Shown piece after piece: positions 32,838 to 44,600 of a DNA stretch of 64,000 bases. Below the pieces are notes generated by a model. It was not told where the DNA came from, searched no databases, and was given only the letters and a program-made list of their open reading frames with translations. The stretch covers positions 35,017,795 to 35,081,794 of the forward strand of contig NC_092670.1 of the NCBI RefSeq assembly GCF_964355755.1, read 5' to 3'. The DNA comes from Antedon mediterranea (lineage: Eukaryota; Echinodermata; Crinoidea; Comatulida; Antedonidae). The translations under genes and the position numbers were made by a program. Positions within the stretch are counted from its first letter, which is position 1, and each line of letters begins with the position of its first letter.

Positions 32838-33521
32838 GGTACCCGAGTCTAAGACTCTCTCATCTTAGGTACCCGAGTCTAAGACTCTCTCATCTTAGGT
32901 ACCCGAGTCTAGGACTCTCTCATCTTAGGTACCCGAGTCTAGGACTCTCTCATCTTAGGTACCCGAGTCTAAGACTCTCTCATCTTAGGTACCCGAGTCT
33001 AAGACACTCTCATCTTAGGTACCCGAGTCTAAGACTCTCTCATCTTAGGTACCCGAGTCTAAGACTCTCTCATCTTAGGTACCCGAGTCTAGGACTCTCT
33101 CATCTTAGGTACCCGAGTCTAGGACTCTCTCATCTTAGGTATCCGAGTCTAGGACTTTCTCATCTTAGGTACCCGAGTCTAGGACTCTCTCATCTTAGGT
33201 ACCCGAGTCTAGGACTCTCTCATCTTAGGCACCCGAGTCTAGGACTCTCTTATCTTAGGTACCCGAGTCCAAGACTCTCTCATCTTAGGTACCCAAGTCT
33301 AGGACTCTCTCATCTTAGGTACCCAAATCTAGGACTCTCTCATCTTAGGTACCCGAGTTTAGGACTCTCTCATCTAAGGTACCCGAGTAGACTCTCTCAT
33401 CTTAGGTACCCGAGTCTAGGACTCTCTCATCTTAGGTACCCGAGTCTAGGACTCTCTCATCTTAGGTACCTGAGTCTAAGACTCTCATCTTAGGTACCCG
33501 AGTCTAGGACTCTCTCATCTT
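32838..33521. repeat. 30-bp minisatellite, about 23 copies
   Basis: The unit starts GGTACCCGAGTCTAGGACTC and ends TCTCATCTTA. Two variants (TAAGACTC and TAGGACTC) alternate in blocks, and two units are shortened near 33378 and 33465. Each unit holds a GAGTC-TAA-GACTC hairpin. The array is flanked by inverted ACTCGGGGTAC (32832) and GTACCCCGAGT (about 33793-33803). Confidence 0.95.
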
Positions 33522-33539
33522 CTCTTCCATCTGGACACT

Positions 33540-34265
33540 ATTGAGTAAAAAGTGCGATTTATAAAGTACTACTCCTCCCTTATTCGTTGTAGTATTGAGC
33601 TGTGATTTGGCATGAATATACTACAGGGACATCTCCTCAAAGCTATAGAGCCGGATTGTTTAATTTCAAACAGGATGCAGCCATATCACGTCTCGAAGAT
33701 GGTACCGTATAGCCGTATTTGGTAGCGAGGTTATTGATGTGTATGTGACGTTACATCCCGTCTTATGACGTCATTACAGCTTCTTTTGCTGTACCCCGAG
33801 TATCGCACATTCCTGCTTGTTCTTCATTTTTCTGGACATTTTTGCATGTAAATCACATAGTATTAGGCGCTCTATAAGACTACCATTATTATTATTGTAA
33901 ATAAAATACGAGTACTCAGATATTAGTAGAACGACGACAGAAGAAAATTATATATTTTTCTAATTTAATAAGCATTATATAGTTTATTTATTAGAAAACC
34001 GATAAATCCATTTTAGTATCTGAAAAATGGAATAAAAGCTCAATAGTTTAAGTAATTTATTACACGTATGTATATGTATTTATGAGCAGTGTTTCATTAA
34101 CATTCCGTATATTGATTAAATTGTATTATATGTATCATGATAATATATATAATATAAAAATTGTTATTACTGAACTACTTCTCATTTGCCTTATTAAATA
34201 CGTTTCATGCGTGTTTCATTCATTGTGTGTATGTTATCAATTATCAGCAAGCGTGTTACCATTTA
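33540..34265. other. Intergenic, no gene seen
   Basis: This lies between the minisatellite and MITE-2. There are no splice-flanked open segments. The sequence to about 33805 may belong to the element carrying the minisatellite. Confidence 0.4.
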
Positions 34266-34497
34266 TAATTAAAGATGTATTGTCCCCCTGAAAAAAAAAA
34301 TGAATATGCCATTTTAAGTCAAAAAAAGGTCGAATTGGCTGCCAGCCAATGGAATTTTAGTTGAATTTAACCATTTATTACATTATTTTATAAGTAAAAA
34401 CCTTTTTTTTCGTCTAAAATTTCGTGATTAAATTTATTAAAACTACAAAATAACCTATTCAAAGTCTGATTTAATATTATTTACATTTCAAAGATAC
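34266..34497. mobile_element. MITE-2 copy, right end eroded
   Basis: TAATTAAAGATGTATTGTCC at the left, GGCTGCCAGCCAA and AACCTATTCAAAGTCTGATT inside, and a decayed CATTTCAAAGATAC end. Confidence 0.75.
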
Positions 34498-34552
34498 TTT
34501 TGTTAGGATGCGGACCTGAATCACGATTGTTGATTTGTTTTCTCTATTTACA

Positions 34553-34660
34553 GTCATGAGGTAATTTCCCAAATGATCATAATCAAAGGTACTGGTCATC
34601 CATTCATAGAAGCCTTGATGAAGTAAGCCTACCTGGTGATGACTATAGAATGGTCCCAAG
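34553..34660. repeat. Dispersed repeat R110, copy 1
   Basis: GAGGTAATTTCCC, ATCCATTCATAGAAG and AAGTAAGCCTACCTGGTG recur in the same order at 63600-63725, where an extra segment of about 37 bp is present. Confidence 0.75.
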
Positions 34661-34689
34661 ATAACGACTAAACTTCGGTTTTAGTTAAT

Positions 34690-35406
34690 AGAAGAAGGTT
34701 GAAATTTGTTAGAAATAGAGTATACGATATATTATTATTATTATATATTATTTAATAATTCAATTTCTGCCATATTCAATACAAAGAAAAAGACAAAACA
34801 AATATAAAAGACAAGGAAAGACCAAACAGGTGCTAAACACCTATGCTAGTTGGTCAACCCAGAACAGTGCACAGAAATAAACAAAACTACATTCTACAAT
34901 TAAATCATCTACAAGAAACTGACCAACTGCACACATTTAGTGTAAATAGTTGGATGTAATAATCTTGTAATAGATTAGACAGTCGTTCAATGCGAATGAA
35001 TTAGTTAATCCATTATTTAATATATTGATTATTGTTATGAATTATAATATCGATAAAAAACTATATGTGGCGGAAGTTGCAACTCTTGGTTTGCATTTGT
35101 TATTATTATTCAAGGTATATTTATTTATTTAAAAAAAAACAGTCAAAGGCTGAAATGAGTACAATTTTACAGATATAAAAACTTTAAAATTAATGTATCG
35201 AGATTCACTTCTCAAAATCAAAAAAGCTTTTTTTCTACTAACTGGAGGTTTATCCTATATTAACTCTTTTTTTTTACATTTTACAATTTTTCTTCCAATA
35301 CTGAAAAATTTAATTTCTGCTTATTAATTATATACATTCAATGAATTTCCTTACAATTTTAGTTAATCTAATAAAGTATAATTCATACCAGTTAGATGTA
35401 GTTGCT
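34690..35406. other. LANCL3 3' flank
   Basis: AT-rich sequence without another exon. TATTTATTTATTT near 35115-35130 gives minus-strand AATAAA hexamers that could end the LANCL3 transcript. Confidence 0.4.
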
Positions 35407-38400
35407 TTAAAATATATTGAAGAATGGGAAACTGGCATCATCTGGTTTCAACAAGTCCGCAAGAAAACAGATAGTTCCGGCCACGCCTTCAAATAAACTG
35501 TACGGGTGATCTGGAGTCCTTGCTCCTTTCTTGAATTCATCCGAGAACATGAAGTTAGCAAATTGCTGCGCTCGGTGTAAATGTTTGTTGTCCTTTGTTA
35601 AACGGTAAAGAAGAAGATGGACATATCCATTACCAGCGACGCCATGGCATATCCCCGGGCCTTTATGCAAGAGACCTAGCTTCCAGGTAGTTTCGCCGCA
35701 GTCTAGGCATGCCCTCAAGTAACGCTCATCCTTCCATGTCAAGTATGCCCTTGCAAACATATACACAACACCTGCATTAAATTAGTGAATACAAATTAGA
35801 CTTCCTGTAAAAAATGAATTTAAATATTTATTTCTAAAAATGGTTATCTTTTAAAATTATGATATATTTTCTGTCAGTCAAAAATATTATGATTTTAAAG
35901 GATGACGTGTAGCTAGACCTACCAACGAACAGCATGATTGTTATGTACTAGTGGAAGGCTCTGTCACACCTGTTCCGGCACTACGTCGACAAATCCAATC
36001 TAATGTCAATGTTTCGTTTTTACGTGGCTACGCGCATATCGATTGGCGCATAGCCGCGTGGAGCGTCGTGAAAAACGAAACATCAGTGTTCGGTTCGCCG
36101 GACCGGAACCGTGCTGGAACCCGCGTGAAAGGCCCTTTACACTAGGCCTAACTAGGTACTATAGGTTACTATACTATTAGTGTTCTAGTGGATACTGTGG
36201 AGCTAGGCCTACAGCATCAATTTACTGTTATTTTACCGGAATATTCAAAATATTTTACATGTTTTGTTTTTTGTTTTTTGTTTTTATTTTATTCAATCGA
36301 AACCAACAGCGATAATTACCGCCCCTAACAAGTTTTGATACAAACAAAGCCAGGACTGTTTAAAGCACCTTGATTGGTCCTAACATTGATCAAGTGCTTC
36401 TCTCGTCCAGTGCCCACCTTGACCAGAGGTCTGAGGCAGATACTAGATGCAGGGGCTGCCATAAGAGTCAGCAGTGCTGATTTCAAATGCCTAACGGGAC
36501 CCCAGCTCCGTATACAGCACCCGTTTTTCCCAGATGGTCTCCCATCCAAGCTCTAACCAGGCCCAACGTCGCTTAACTTCGGTAATCTGACGAGAACCGG
36601 TGTTTCAATGTGGTAAAGCCGTATTATTACTTGTATGTTTTATTGAGGGCCCTGAATGAACAGTTTATACGTTTGCTACCCTTGCTAAATATAGAAATTA
36701 AAAGGGGGTTCCGGGTTTAAAATGAATAGTAAAAAATGTAAAATATATTTGTTTGTCTCTTGAACGGTAAAAGTTTCAATTTATATAAGCGCCCAGTGAA
36801 GCAGAACGAAGGCTGTGAAATGAGGCCAGATTACAAGTGCAGCTACGGCAAAATCACACTGTGGTTACAGAATATGAAATTTGTGAAATGGTCAATCTTC
36901 CGACGACTCGTTATCATTAACCATATCAATTACTTTTGTAAAATTATACTTATCTGATGTAATTTTAGTCGGTCTTCCCATTTATAAAGTCAATTTTCTA
37001 TGAAAATCCATCAAAACAGTGAAAAATTAGATAAGTTTGCACTTTACGTTTGCCGATTTTCGCACTGACTTAGGAAAAGCCTTCAAAATCAATGAAGCGT
37101 AACGTATACATTCCTGCTGAGCGAGGAGAGCGAGACGACGATACACGTGCTCTGTCTGCCCATGCCTGGCATCGTCACGTGATAAGCAGATACAGTATAC
37201 AATACCAAACTGGTCGGGTCGAGTATACCCCGTCTATAATCACAACATGAACGATGTACAGTATTTGTTTGAAGGTCAACTCGACTTACCGGAATGGTAT
37301 AGATAATATAGCTCGAATGAGAGAGAGTTGGAATATTTTTAAACATAAGTATTGCTAATTTTAACAAGTGTAGCTTATAGTAAAAGGCCTGGTAGTATCA
37401 ATTCGCATAGGGTCTACTACACTAGCTAGCTCAATTTTTAACTGGGCCGGATCGGCTAGGTCTCCTTCCTACTACCGGTCTACTTGCTTGATGCAGTATC
37501 CGCTTTTTTGGAGAGTAAACTAGGCCTATTTTAGGCCTTATTAGACGATCGGGACACCATCCATACGTGCGGACGGCGATCGGACCTTGTTTTGGGGTTT
37601 TGCCTCAATATTTACAGCCGATTTTTGTAGAACGTTTTAGGTTTAGATTGTTTAGGAGTTTGGTTGATAGGATGGGCTTGGAATCCACTGAGTTTTGTTA
37701 TTTATGGGCCAATCGTTTAGTAATAGGCTAGCTAGGCCCATGAATGATGGCCCCAATGTTTTAACGTAGCCATCGTGGCATGGAATCCCTAGTCAGAAAT
37801 GGCTCTCACCCATGAATAAAATGATTTAGGCTAGGCCTAGCCTAGTACGTGAAGCCGATATACGATCTGTACTATTCGAGGTATAAAAATAGTATAATTT
37901 ATGACTCCGTAATCTGTACTAAATTTTGTATTTCATTAAATGTCAAATAAATATATGCTACTACTGTTATTATTACACTTTAGGCCTAGCTTAGAAAATC
38001 TACAAAAAATGTATTTCACAATGATCGGGTGGTCGTCGTTTGACAGGGGAGAGAGAACACAACGTACAAGCTTGACGTCGCGAGTTTGGAATCCACTGAT
38101 ATCGTGATTTTGTGAATATCTCATGAATATTAATGAGCTTCCCTAAGCTGCTGAAAAACAGACTTTCCATGAATTTACCCTAAAATGTATATGAAATTTA
38201 ATTTTTTTAATTTCTCGTTATTACTTCTTCATTCTGACATGTCTATATTGTTAAAATATTTTTTATTTAATAAATAAACGATATTTAAAAGCAATTTTAA
38301 ACCCAGAATCCCCCTTTAAATAATGAAATAATAAACAAACCCGGTGCTCCGTGACACCAATGCACAAGTGTGTCCTCCAAAGGTCTGGTATTAGATTCAT

Positions 38401-40971
38401 CTAAAACGGGTGGCAAATTCTTCTGTGGGTGAGCATCCTGCAATGCTAGTAGGAAGTCAACGGTTGCACGAATGTCTTGCTCCACAGAAGGGTCAGATTT
38501 AATGAAATCGGGAAAAGACAACAACATCAGGAGAATACCGGTTACCCCATGGCATACACCTGGTGAAAAAATGTATATATATCAGGAAGCTCTCGATATT
38601 TTGTGTTATCTCCCGCTCTTTGATTTTTTTTTTTTAAAACATAAAATAAAAAAAATGATAATATCACAACGATTTCTACAACCTCTAGATAACAGTACAA
38701 TGCACAGAATGTTAACTATTGAGCTAGATTTGCTCATCACATGAAAGTAAAGAATTTGTGCGAATCTAGTATTTCGCAGAGAAAATAGATTGCGATATCC
38801 TTTTAACTACAAGAACGAATAACTGCGATTTTCATGTTCATCGCGTGTCTGCTGAACTTTTCGATTTGGATGAGTGCTCATGAATGCATTATAGCTCATT
38901 TCCTGAGCTGTGATTGGTTGCGCAATTTTGCTCTTCTAAAAATATAGAAACAAATCGAACTACCGATTTTGCTAAAGCGAAAAAACTCAAGGATCTTGAT
39001 TCGTTGCAGACAGAGATTTGTTTTTGCAAGAAACGTCATTGCACAATACATGATGTGAAGGGTTTTGGCACCGCATAATACAAACTTTATATACTGGTGG
39101 TGGCGCTATTGCACCCAAACCCGTCCCATTATGCATCGCTCACATAATTTGCGATAAACCTTATTCGTGTGAACAAATTCATAGAAAATCAGACACATCT
39201 GTTACCTAAATAATGAAAAGAATAATACTGGTACATCAGAGGACATGGCGCTTGACAAAGTTTTGCGTAAGCTCTGCCAGACTCTATAATGCTGCTACAG
39301 ATCTTGTTGATAGTTTCTGATGGCAAAATCTGTATAAAAAAAGTATGTAAGTCAAAAATGTGCACATGCATTTATAAAAATTGCAGATTAGACTATTACT
39401 ATTAGATCATTGTATGAAATGATAAAATACTCTGCCAATGAAACTGTGCGAGAAATTAGTATTAGTATTCCGTTTGTGTAAAAACCAAAGTTACATTTTA
39501 ATATATTTCAGTATGTGATATCATTGGTTAATTTGACACAGTTTCACCAATTATGAGCAAACATACTACAGTATCTTGAAAAACAGAAAACAAAACATTT
39601 AGTCGTTATAAATCTGTCTACATTATGTGACAAAAAGATGTGATGTGCCCATATATGGACATGATGATGTCATATCCCTACCATATTTGGGCATATCCCT
39701 ACCATATTTGGGCATATCCCTACCATATTTAGGTACATCACACTTTTTTTGTCAAATAAGTGTGGTGTAGCGGTGTAGACATAGCTTAAAATAAGTATAA
39801 TTTTTACTGAAAACCTTTGTTGTTTTTGCTTACTTACTGAAAGACCAAGTTTGCTCTTAAAGAACAGAACACCACATAAATAACCAGCTCTGCCAACTAA
39901 TATTTCCTCTGCCTGCTTAGTGCATTGATTTACTGGAGCACACAAACTGGATAGGCTGGCATACCTGTAAAATAAAAAAAACAATACAAAAATAAAATGA
40001 AAACTGTTCACAAGTATGTTGCCCTTTTGTGACATTGCTGGAAGTAGATTCTCCATAGTTAGCCAGTAATTACTTCACATAATATAATTACAAGTATGTT
40101 AACTTAACATTCTTGTGTTGCATACTAATGGAAACCAAACTTTATTTTTTATGTTAAAACTTAATAATAAATTTATGTCGCATACTATTATGAATCTTGG
40201 CTCACACTTGCAATGCAAATGAGTTGACCAATATGAAGCTTATGATTGGTCACCTCACCTACATCTTACAGTGTTGCGTCAAGGTGGGAACGAAGATTTA
40301 GACAATGCTAAATTAACTATGATGAGACCTATGTATACAAGTTATGCTAAGACTGACTAGATCTTCTTACAATTCTGCAAACTTTGATACAATGCACCTG
40401 AGTTGACCAATATGAAGCTTGTGATTGGTCACCTGACTTGCCTTGCACCTATGTCTTACAGTGTTGCATCAAGGTGGGAACCAAGATTTAGACAATGCTA
40501 AATTAACTATAATGAGGCCAAGGTATACAATACAAGTTATACTAAGACTGACTAATCTTCTTACATTTCTGCAAACTTTTTCACTTCCACTTCATTACCA
40601 GTGACTGCATAATATTGAGCAGCAGAAGCGTACACCCCAGCAGTACCTAGAAGAAAGCTGACCTTTAACCCTACATCTGTCTGTTTTTCTTCATATTTCA
40701 AGGCAGCATCTAGATAATTCTTAGCTGTATCAAGTGTAGATTGTTTGTCTAAAAAGTCACATTTTGTAACAACATCGCTCAAAGCATATGCCACGCCTCC
40801 GACGCCAAGATATACTCCTTCAAAACATGTAGAACTTGAAACTTCGAAGTTTGACTGAATAGCAGTGACATGCGCCTTGATATAGTCATTAACATTGGGT
40901 GGTGGACTTGAGACATCCTGGCCATTGTAATCAGGAAGCTGATTTTGGAAGTATCGTATGTTACCAGCCAT
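35407..40971 (-). CDS. LANCL3: LanC-like protein 3 (LANCL3 orthologue)
   Basis: Five coding exons join in frame: 40971-40565, 39964-39838, 39329-39206, 38559-38341 and 35771-35407 (413 residues; vertebrate LANCL3 is about 420). The protein is an alpha/alpha barrel related to bacterial lanthionine cyclases. Residues of the zinc site are kept: Cys288 in HWCHGAPG, and Cys334-His335 in GICHGVAGN. LANCL3-like signatures include CAPVN, GRAGYLCG, PLMYQYY and LLLYRLT, and the C-terminus FFNIF. LANCL1/2 add glutathione to dehydroamino acids in damaged or phosphorylated proteins; the LANCL3 activity is less certain. The ATG lies one base past a TTTCAG acceptor, so a non-coding first exon is expected upstream, between here and the calaxin start. 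Introns hold a 5S-like SINE, a TIR element and a MITE. No disabling change is seen. Confidence 0.93.
36235..36626 (-). mobile_element. 5S-rRNA-headed SINE (SINE3-like)
   Basis: A 5S-like head (36626-36508) runs without a break into an unrelated body (GGTCCCGTTAGGCATTTG ... GTCAAGGTGGGCACTGGACG). It ends in an A-rich (AAAACAAAAAAC)n tail near 36260, as expected of a 5S-derived retroposon. It lies in intron 4 of LANCL3. Confidence 0.6.
36508..36626 (-). rRNA. 5S rRNA-like sequence (head of SINE or pseudogene)
   Basis: The minus strand reads TACGGCTTTACCAC, CACCGGTTCTCGTCAGAT, CCGAAGTTAAGCGACG, GGGCCTGGTTAG, CTTGGATGGGAGACC and GGTGCTGTA in 5S order and at full length. The C-box (GGATGGGAGACC) is intact. 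Terminal helix bases and several internal positions differ from consensus, so a functional gene is unlikely. Confidence 0.8.
36698..38321. mobile_element. 1.6-kb TIR element next to a LANCL3 exon
   Basis: The left end AAAAGGGGGTTCCGGGTTTA and the right end (minus) TAAAGGGGGATTCTGGGTTT form terminal inverted repeats of about 27 bp. The interior is non-coding, with GC-richer parts near 37140 and 37450-37600. The right terminus stops about 20 bp from the splice donor of LANCL3 exon 38559-38341. Confidence 0.6.
39607..39788. mobile_element. MITE-1 copy with expanded internal repeat
   Basis: The arms AAATCTGTCTACATTATGTG and GTGTAGACATAGCTT flank three tandem CCCTACCATATTTGGGCATAT units, followed by GTACATCACACTTTTTTTG. 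Confidence 0.85.
40202..40580. repeat. Tandem duplication spanning a LANCL3 splice donor
   Basis: A unit of about 180-195 bp (GAGTTGACCAATATGAAGCTT ... GATTTAGACAATGCTAAATT ... CTTCTTACA-TTCTGCAAAC) occurs at 40221-40386 and again at 40400-40580. The second copy includes the true end of LANCL3 exon 40971-40565. The first carries an imperfect copy of those last exon bases and of the GTAAGAAG donor inside the intron. Confidence 0.85.
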
Positions 40972-41635
40972 TCTGAAAAGACAAAATGGAAGTGAGTGAA
41001 GCTTTTAAATTAACATGGAGGTATAAAATACCTCCATGTATAAGCTATGCAATAAAATAAAGAGAAAAAGGTTATTTTTATGAGGTAATTTAATACACTT
41101 AAATGAGCAAAATTATTCTGCTTATTTTATGCTTTTTGGTGCTAGGCCCAGTCCTAGACCAATACTGCGCCTAGGTGAGGCTGTAAAGAAAGTACTATCT
41201 AGGCTATATCGGTCTGTCTCTTCAGACTCTAGCCTAGATACCCCCTCTTCCCCCGCCCACGTGCCACTCCTTTCCGATCCTAGCTAGGCCCACCCACACA
41301 TGTTTCGCTAGTAAAATACGATGAGAAGCTTACTACATACACTAGCTAAGTTTGATTAAATTAATATTACTAGTCCTATAGGCCTATCGAATTTTGAAAC
41401 AAAACAACCCGCCGAACGACACACTTTGTAGAAAAAAACAACATAACCAACCTATGCCCCTAGTTAGGTCATTACGTAATACTAAACTGACCTCGTTTTG
41501 ATCATTCATCCATATCGCCAAAACGACATGATGGGGATAGAAACCGCTTGACGACGAACAACAACACAAATAGATCACACAATTATTGTTTAAAATCATC
41601 GTTAATATCACTATTTATACACTTTTAACGCAAAC
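40972..41635. promoter_or_regulatory. Bidirectional LANCL3/calaxin intergenic promoter region
   Basis: The start codons of divergent LANCL3 and calaxin are 664 bp apart. A short C-rich segment (CCCCCTCTTCCCCCGCCCACG, 41231-41262) and TAGGCCTA motifs are present; no TATA box is obvious. A non-coding LANCL3 exon should also lie here. The promoter function is inferred from geometry only. Confidence 0.5.
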
Positions 41636-44600
41636 ATGATATCAGTTAGACACAGACAACAAGTACAGCAGCAGGATGCTGATTTATTGCTTAGAATGAA
41701 ACAAACACATTGTAAGTAAAGTACCTAGGCCTAGGCCTAGGGCCTACCTACGCTTTTAGAGTATATAGCCTAGCCTAGGCCTAGGGCCTAGCTAGCTAGG
41801 CCTAGACTATAGTAGGCGTAGGGCCAGTCTAGTTATTTAGGTTGGGCCAGGCGGCCTAGCTAGGCCATCTACCTATAGTAGCTAGGCTATTGTAGTGGGC
41901 TAGTAGTAGTCCTAGTAGCTGGATTCAGTCAGTACAGTTCAGTAAGTAAGTAAGTAAGTAAGCCTTAAAAAGGCTAAGCCTAGCTAGTAGTATTATATAA
42001 TTAGGCCTAGCCTAGTGACAGTGTATTGTGCAATAAAGTTTGAATATTACATAGGCCTAGGCCTAATTGTTAATTTTATTTTTTACTCTTTAGTTTCAGA
42101 AGATGAGTGCAAGGCTTTAGTGAATAAATTCAAGTTTATGACCAAGGATAACAAAGTTGCCAGACAAGACAAACTTGATAGGTCACAGTTCCACGAAGTT
42201 CTTCAATCAACATTTAAAATGACCGATGATATGATTATGGATCGACGTAAGAGAACGTTCATCAGTTTCTACTGAACATCCACACGCAGCAAGCACAAAA
42301 AAAAAACCTGAATTGTGACGCGAAAAATGTTTTTTCACGAAAGCTCCATGCATGAATTCGCTATAGAGTTGCTCCATGGTCAACTTTTTCAATTCTTGTG
42401 CGAATATCTTCAACTTGACACGAGTTGTTTCGCGTGTGGATGCTCAGTGAACAATTTTAACTATAATTTTGTCTATGAAAATATATAGTTTATGCCAATG
42501 CATAAAATAAAAATGTTTGTAAAGCACTGATTTAATTAAGTTGGGGACTCAATGAAATAATTTGATTCAATCTGTCAATACTGTACTAAAAACTGCTTAT
42601 GAACCATGTTCATGATAAAACAATAACATCTACAAATTAACAGTGATTATGTACTCTACAATAATAGGCTAAAGACACTAAAAATAAAGTATAAACAATT
42701 TCTAGAAAACTAAATAATTCTTTGATTTCCTAAACTTATTTGACAGAGACATATTATCTTAGTAGAAAACAAGTGTGCACGAGAAACTCATAAATATTAC
42801 TGTTAGTAGGTATATTATTTCAATGAGAAAAATTACTGACCTAGTATCTAAAATGTTACCAGCTTTTAGCCAACTTGCAAGCTAAATGTAATATAATGCT
42901 AATATTACATCTTGCTTTCACAGTTATGCGGGCCTTTGACAAAGATTCAGACAGCTGCGTCAATTTATCCGAATGGATCATTGGATTGTCAGTTTTTCTA
43001 AGGGGTTCAGAGGAAGAACAGGTTAAATGTAAGTTCACCTTTAAGTACAGTACATATGGGTCCTAGGTACATTTTTTGTTCAGGTTATGACAGAAATCAT
43101 GAAAAATGAATTACAAGATGTCTGACCTATTTCTTAAAATATAACTGAACCTACCCTCTAAATGATCTCCCATCACACTTCATTGCGTGTCAGATCCAAA
43201 AGTTCATGGTTTGTCTACAAAACATTGGCCTAAGACGACCTAGGCTAGTGTACTGCTTTCCTTTTTTGCTGTTTTTTTAACCATTGTACTGCCTAGTTGG
43301 GTTTGTATCTTTAGGATGGCCCTGCGTCATCAAAACTATGTTGTGTATAGCTCTGCTCACAGCACTCACTTTTTACACTTTCTAGTTTATAAAACACTAA
43401 GTATTTCAAACATTTTTTTTTTAGTTTGTTTCGAAGTTTATGATTTAAATGGTGATGGTTTCATATCAAAAGAGGAAATGTTTCATTTACTGAAGAACTC
43501 GCTCGTTAAACAGCCAAACGAGGAAGACCCAGACGAAGGTGTCCGAGAACTTGTTGACATCAGTATTAAAAAGATGGTACTGTAATGCATCTCGTATTAT
43601 TATTACCATATAATTATTAAAGATGTATTGTGGCCTAAAATCATTAAAAAAATAAGATTTATAAAATCACACTTGGAATAGGCCATTTTGCAGTTTTAAT
43701 GAAGTTATTTAATTTCATAAGAAAAAAAATGAACACAAATTATTATTTCACTTACAAACAGTAAAATTCAACCAAAATACAATTTGACTATTTTTTGCTT
43801 TAAATTATAGTTTTTTCAGGTAAATAATTTGTTGATGATCCAATTTTTTTTATAACAATGTGACATAAAATGGCATTTCAACAACAAAATTATTTTGTTA
43901 GGGGGACAATATATCTTTAAGTAGGTCATGTAGAAATGTATATTGGTTTGGAGAAAACTGTTTTCATTAGCGAATTGTAAAAAAGAGTATTCTCTGTAAT
44001 TTCAGTCTTAACACCAACAAAAATCACATACATGTACCAACCACTTAAAAAAAAAACTGTTAAATTTCTTTGTAGGACATTGACCGTGATGGCCGTATAT
44101 CATTACAAGATTTCCAAGCCGCTGTAAAGGAAGAGTCTCTTTTATTGGAAGCATTTGGTCAGTGTCTTCCTGCACCGGAGGTAAAGGCGATTAATATTGA
44201 CATTTTACTATTATTATTAATAAAATTTATTTTCATTTTGTGTCGTTATTCCTGTCGATCCAGACAATAACCAAAATTGATAAAGTAGAGTGAGTAAAAT
44301 GTCTTAAGCTCTGTCTACACTATCTAACTAGTTTGACAAAAAAAAGTGCCCAAATATGGTAGTGATATGCCCAAATTTGGGCACGTCACATTTTCTTGTC
44401 ACATAAGGTTTGATAGTGTAGACAGGCTTTAGCTTTAATTCATCTGAAGTAATGCTTGATTGTGTTGCTTAAAGCCTAGTCCCTAAAAAGCCTTTGCCCC
44501 GATGTTTTAAGCTTATTCAGACAGGCAATTTTGCATGATTTCAGCTATGATAATTCAAATTCTGCTATTATCATTGGCTGTGCTTTCTATATTTTATACA

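Noticed and set aside
32838-33521. CRISPR-like regular 30-bp repeats
   Set aside because: The units are contiguous with no unique spacers, and the window is plainly a eukaryotic genome. It is a minisatellite.
36508-36626. Functional 5S rRNA gene
   Set aside because: It is diverged at several normally conserved positions and fused to a SINE-like body, with no T-run terminator right after the 5S end.
39670-40056. 128-codon minus frame as a separate protein with MVGICPN repeats
   Set aside because: Its middle is LANCL3 exon 39964-39838; the rest is intron and translated MITE repeat.
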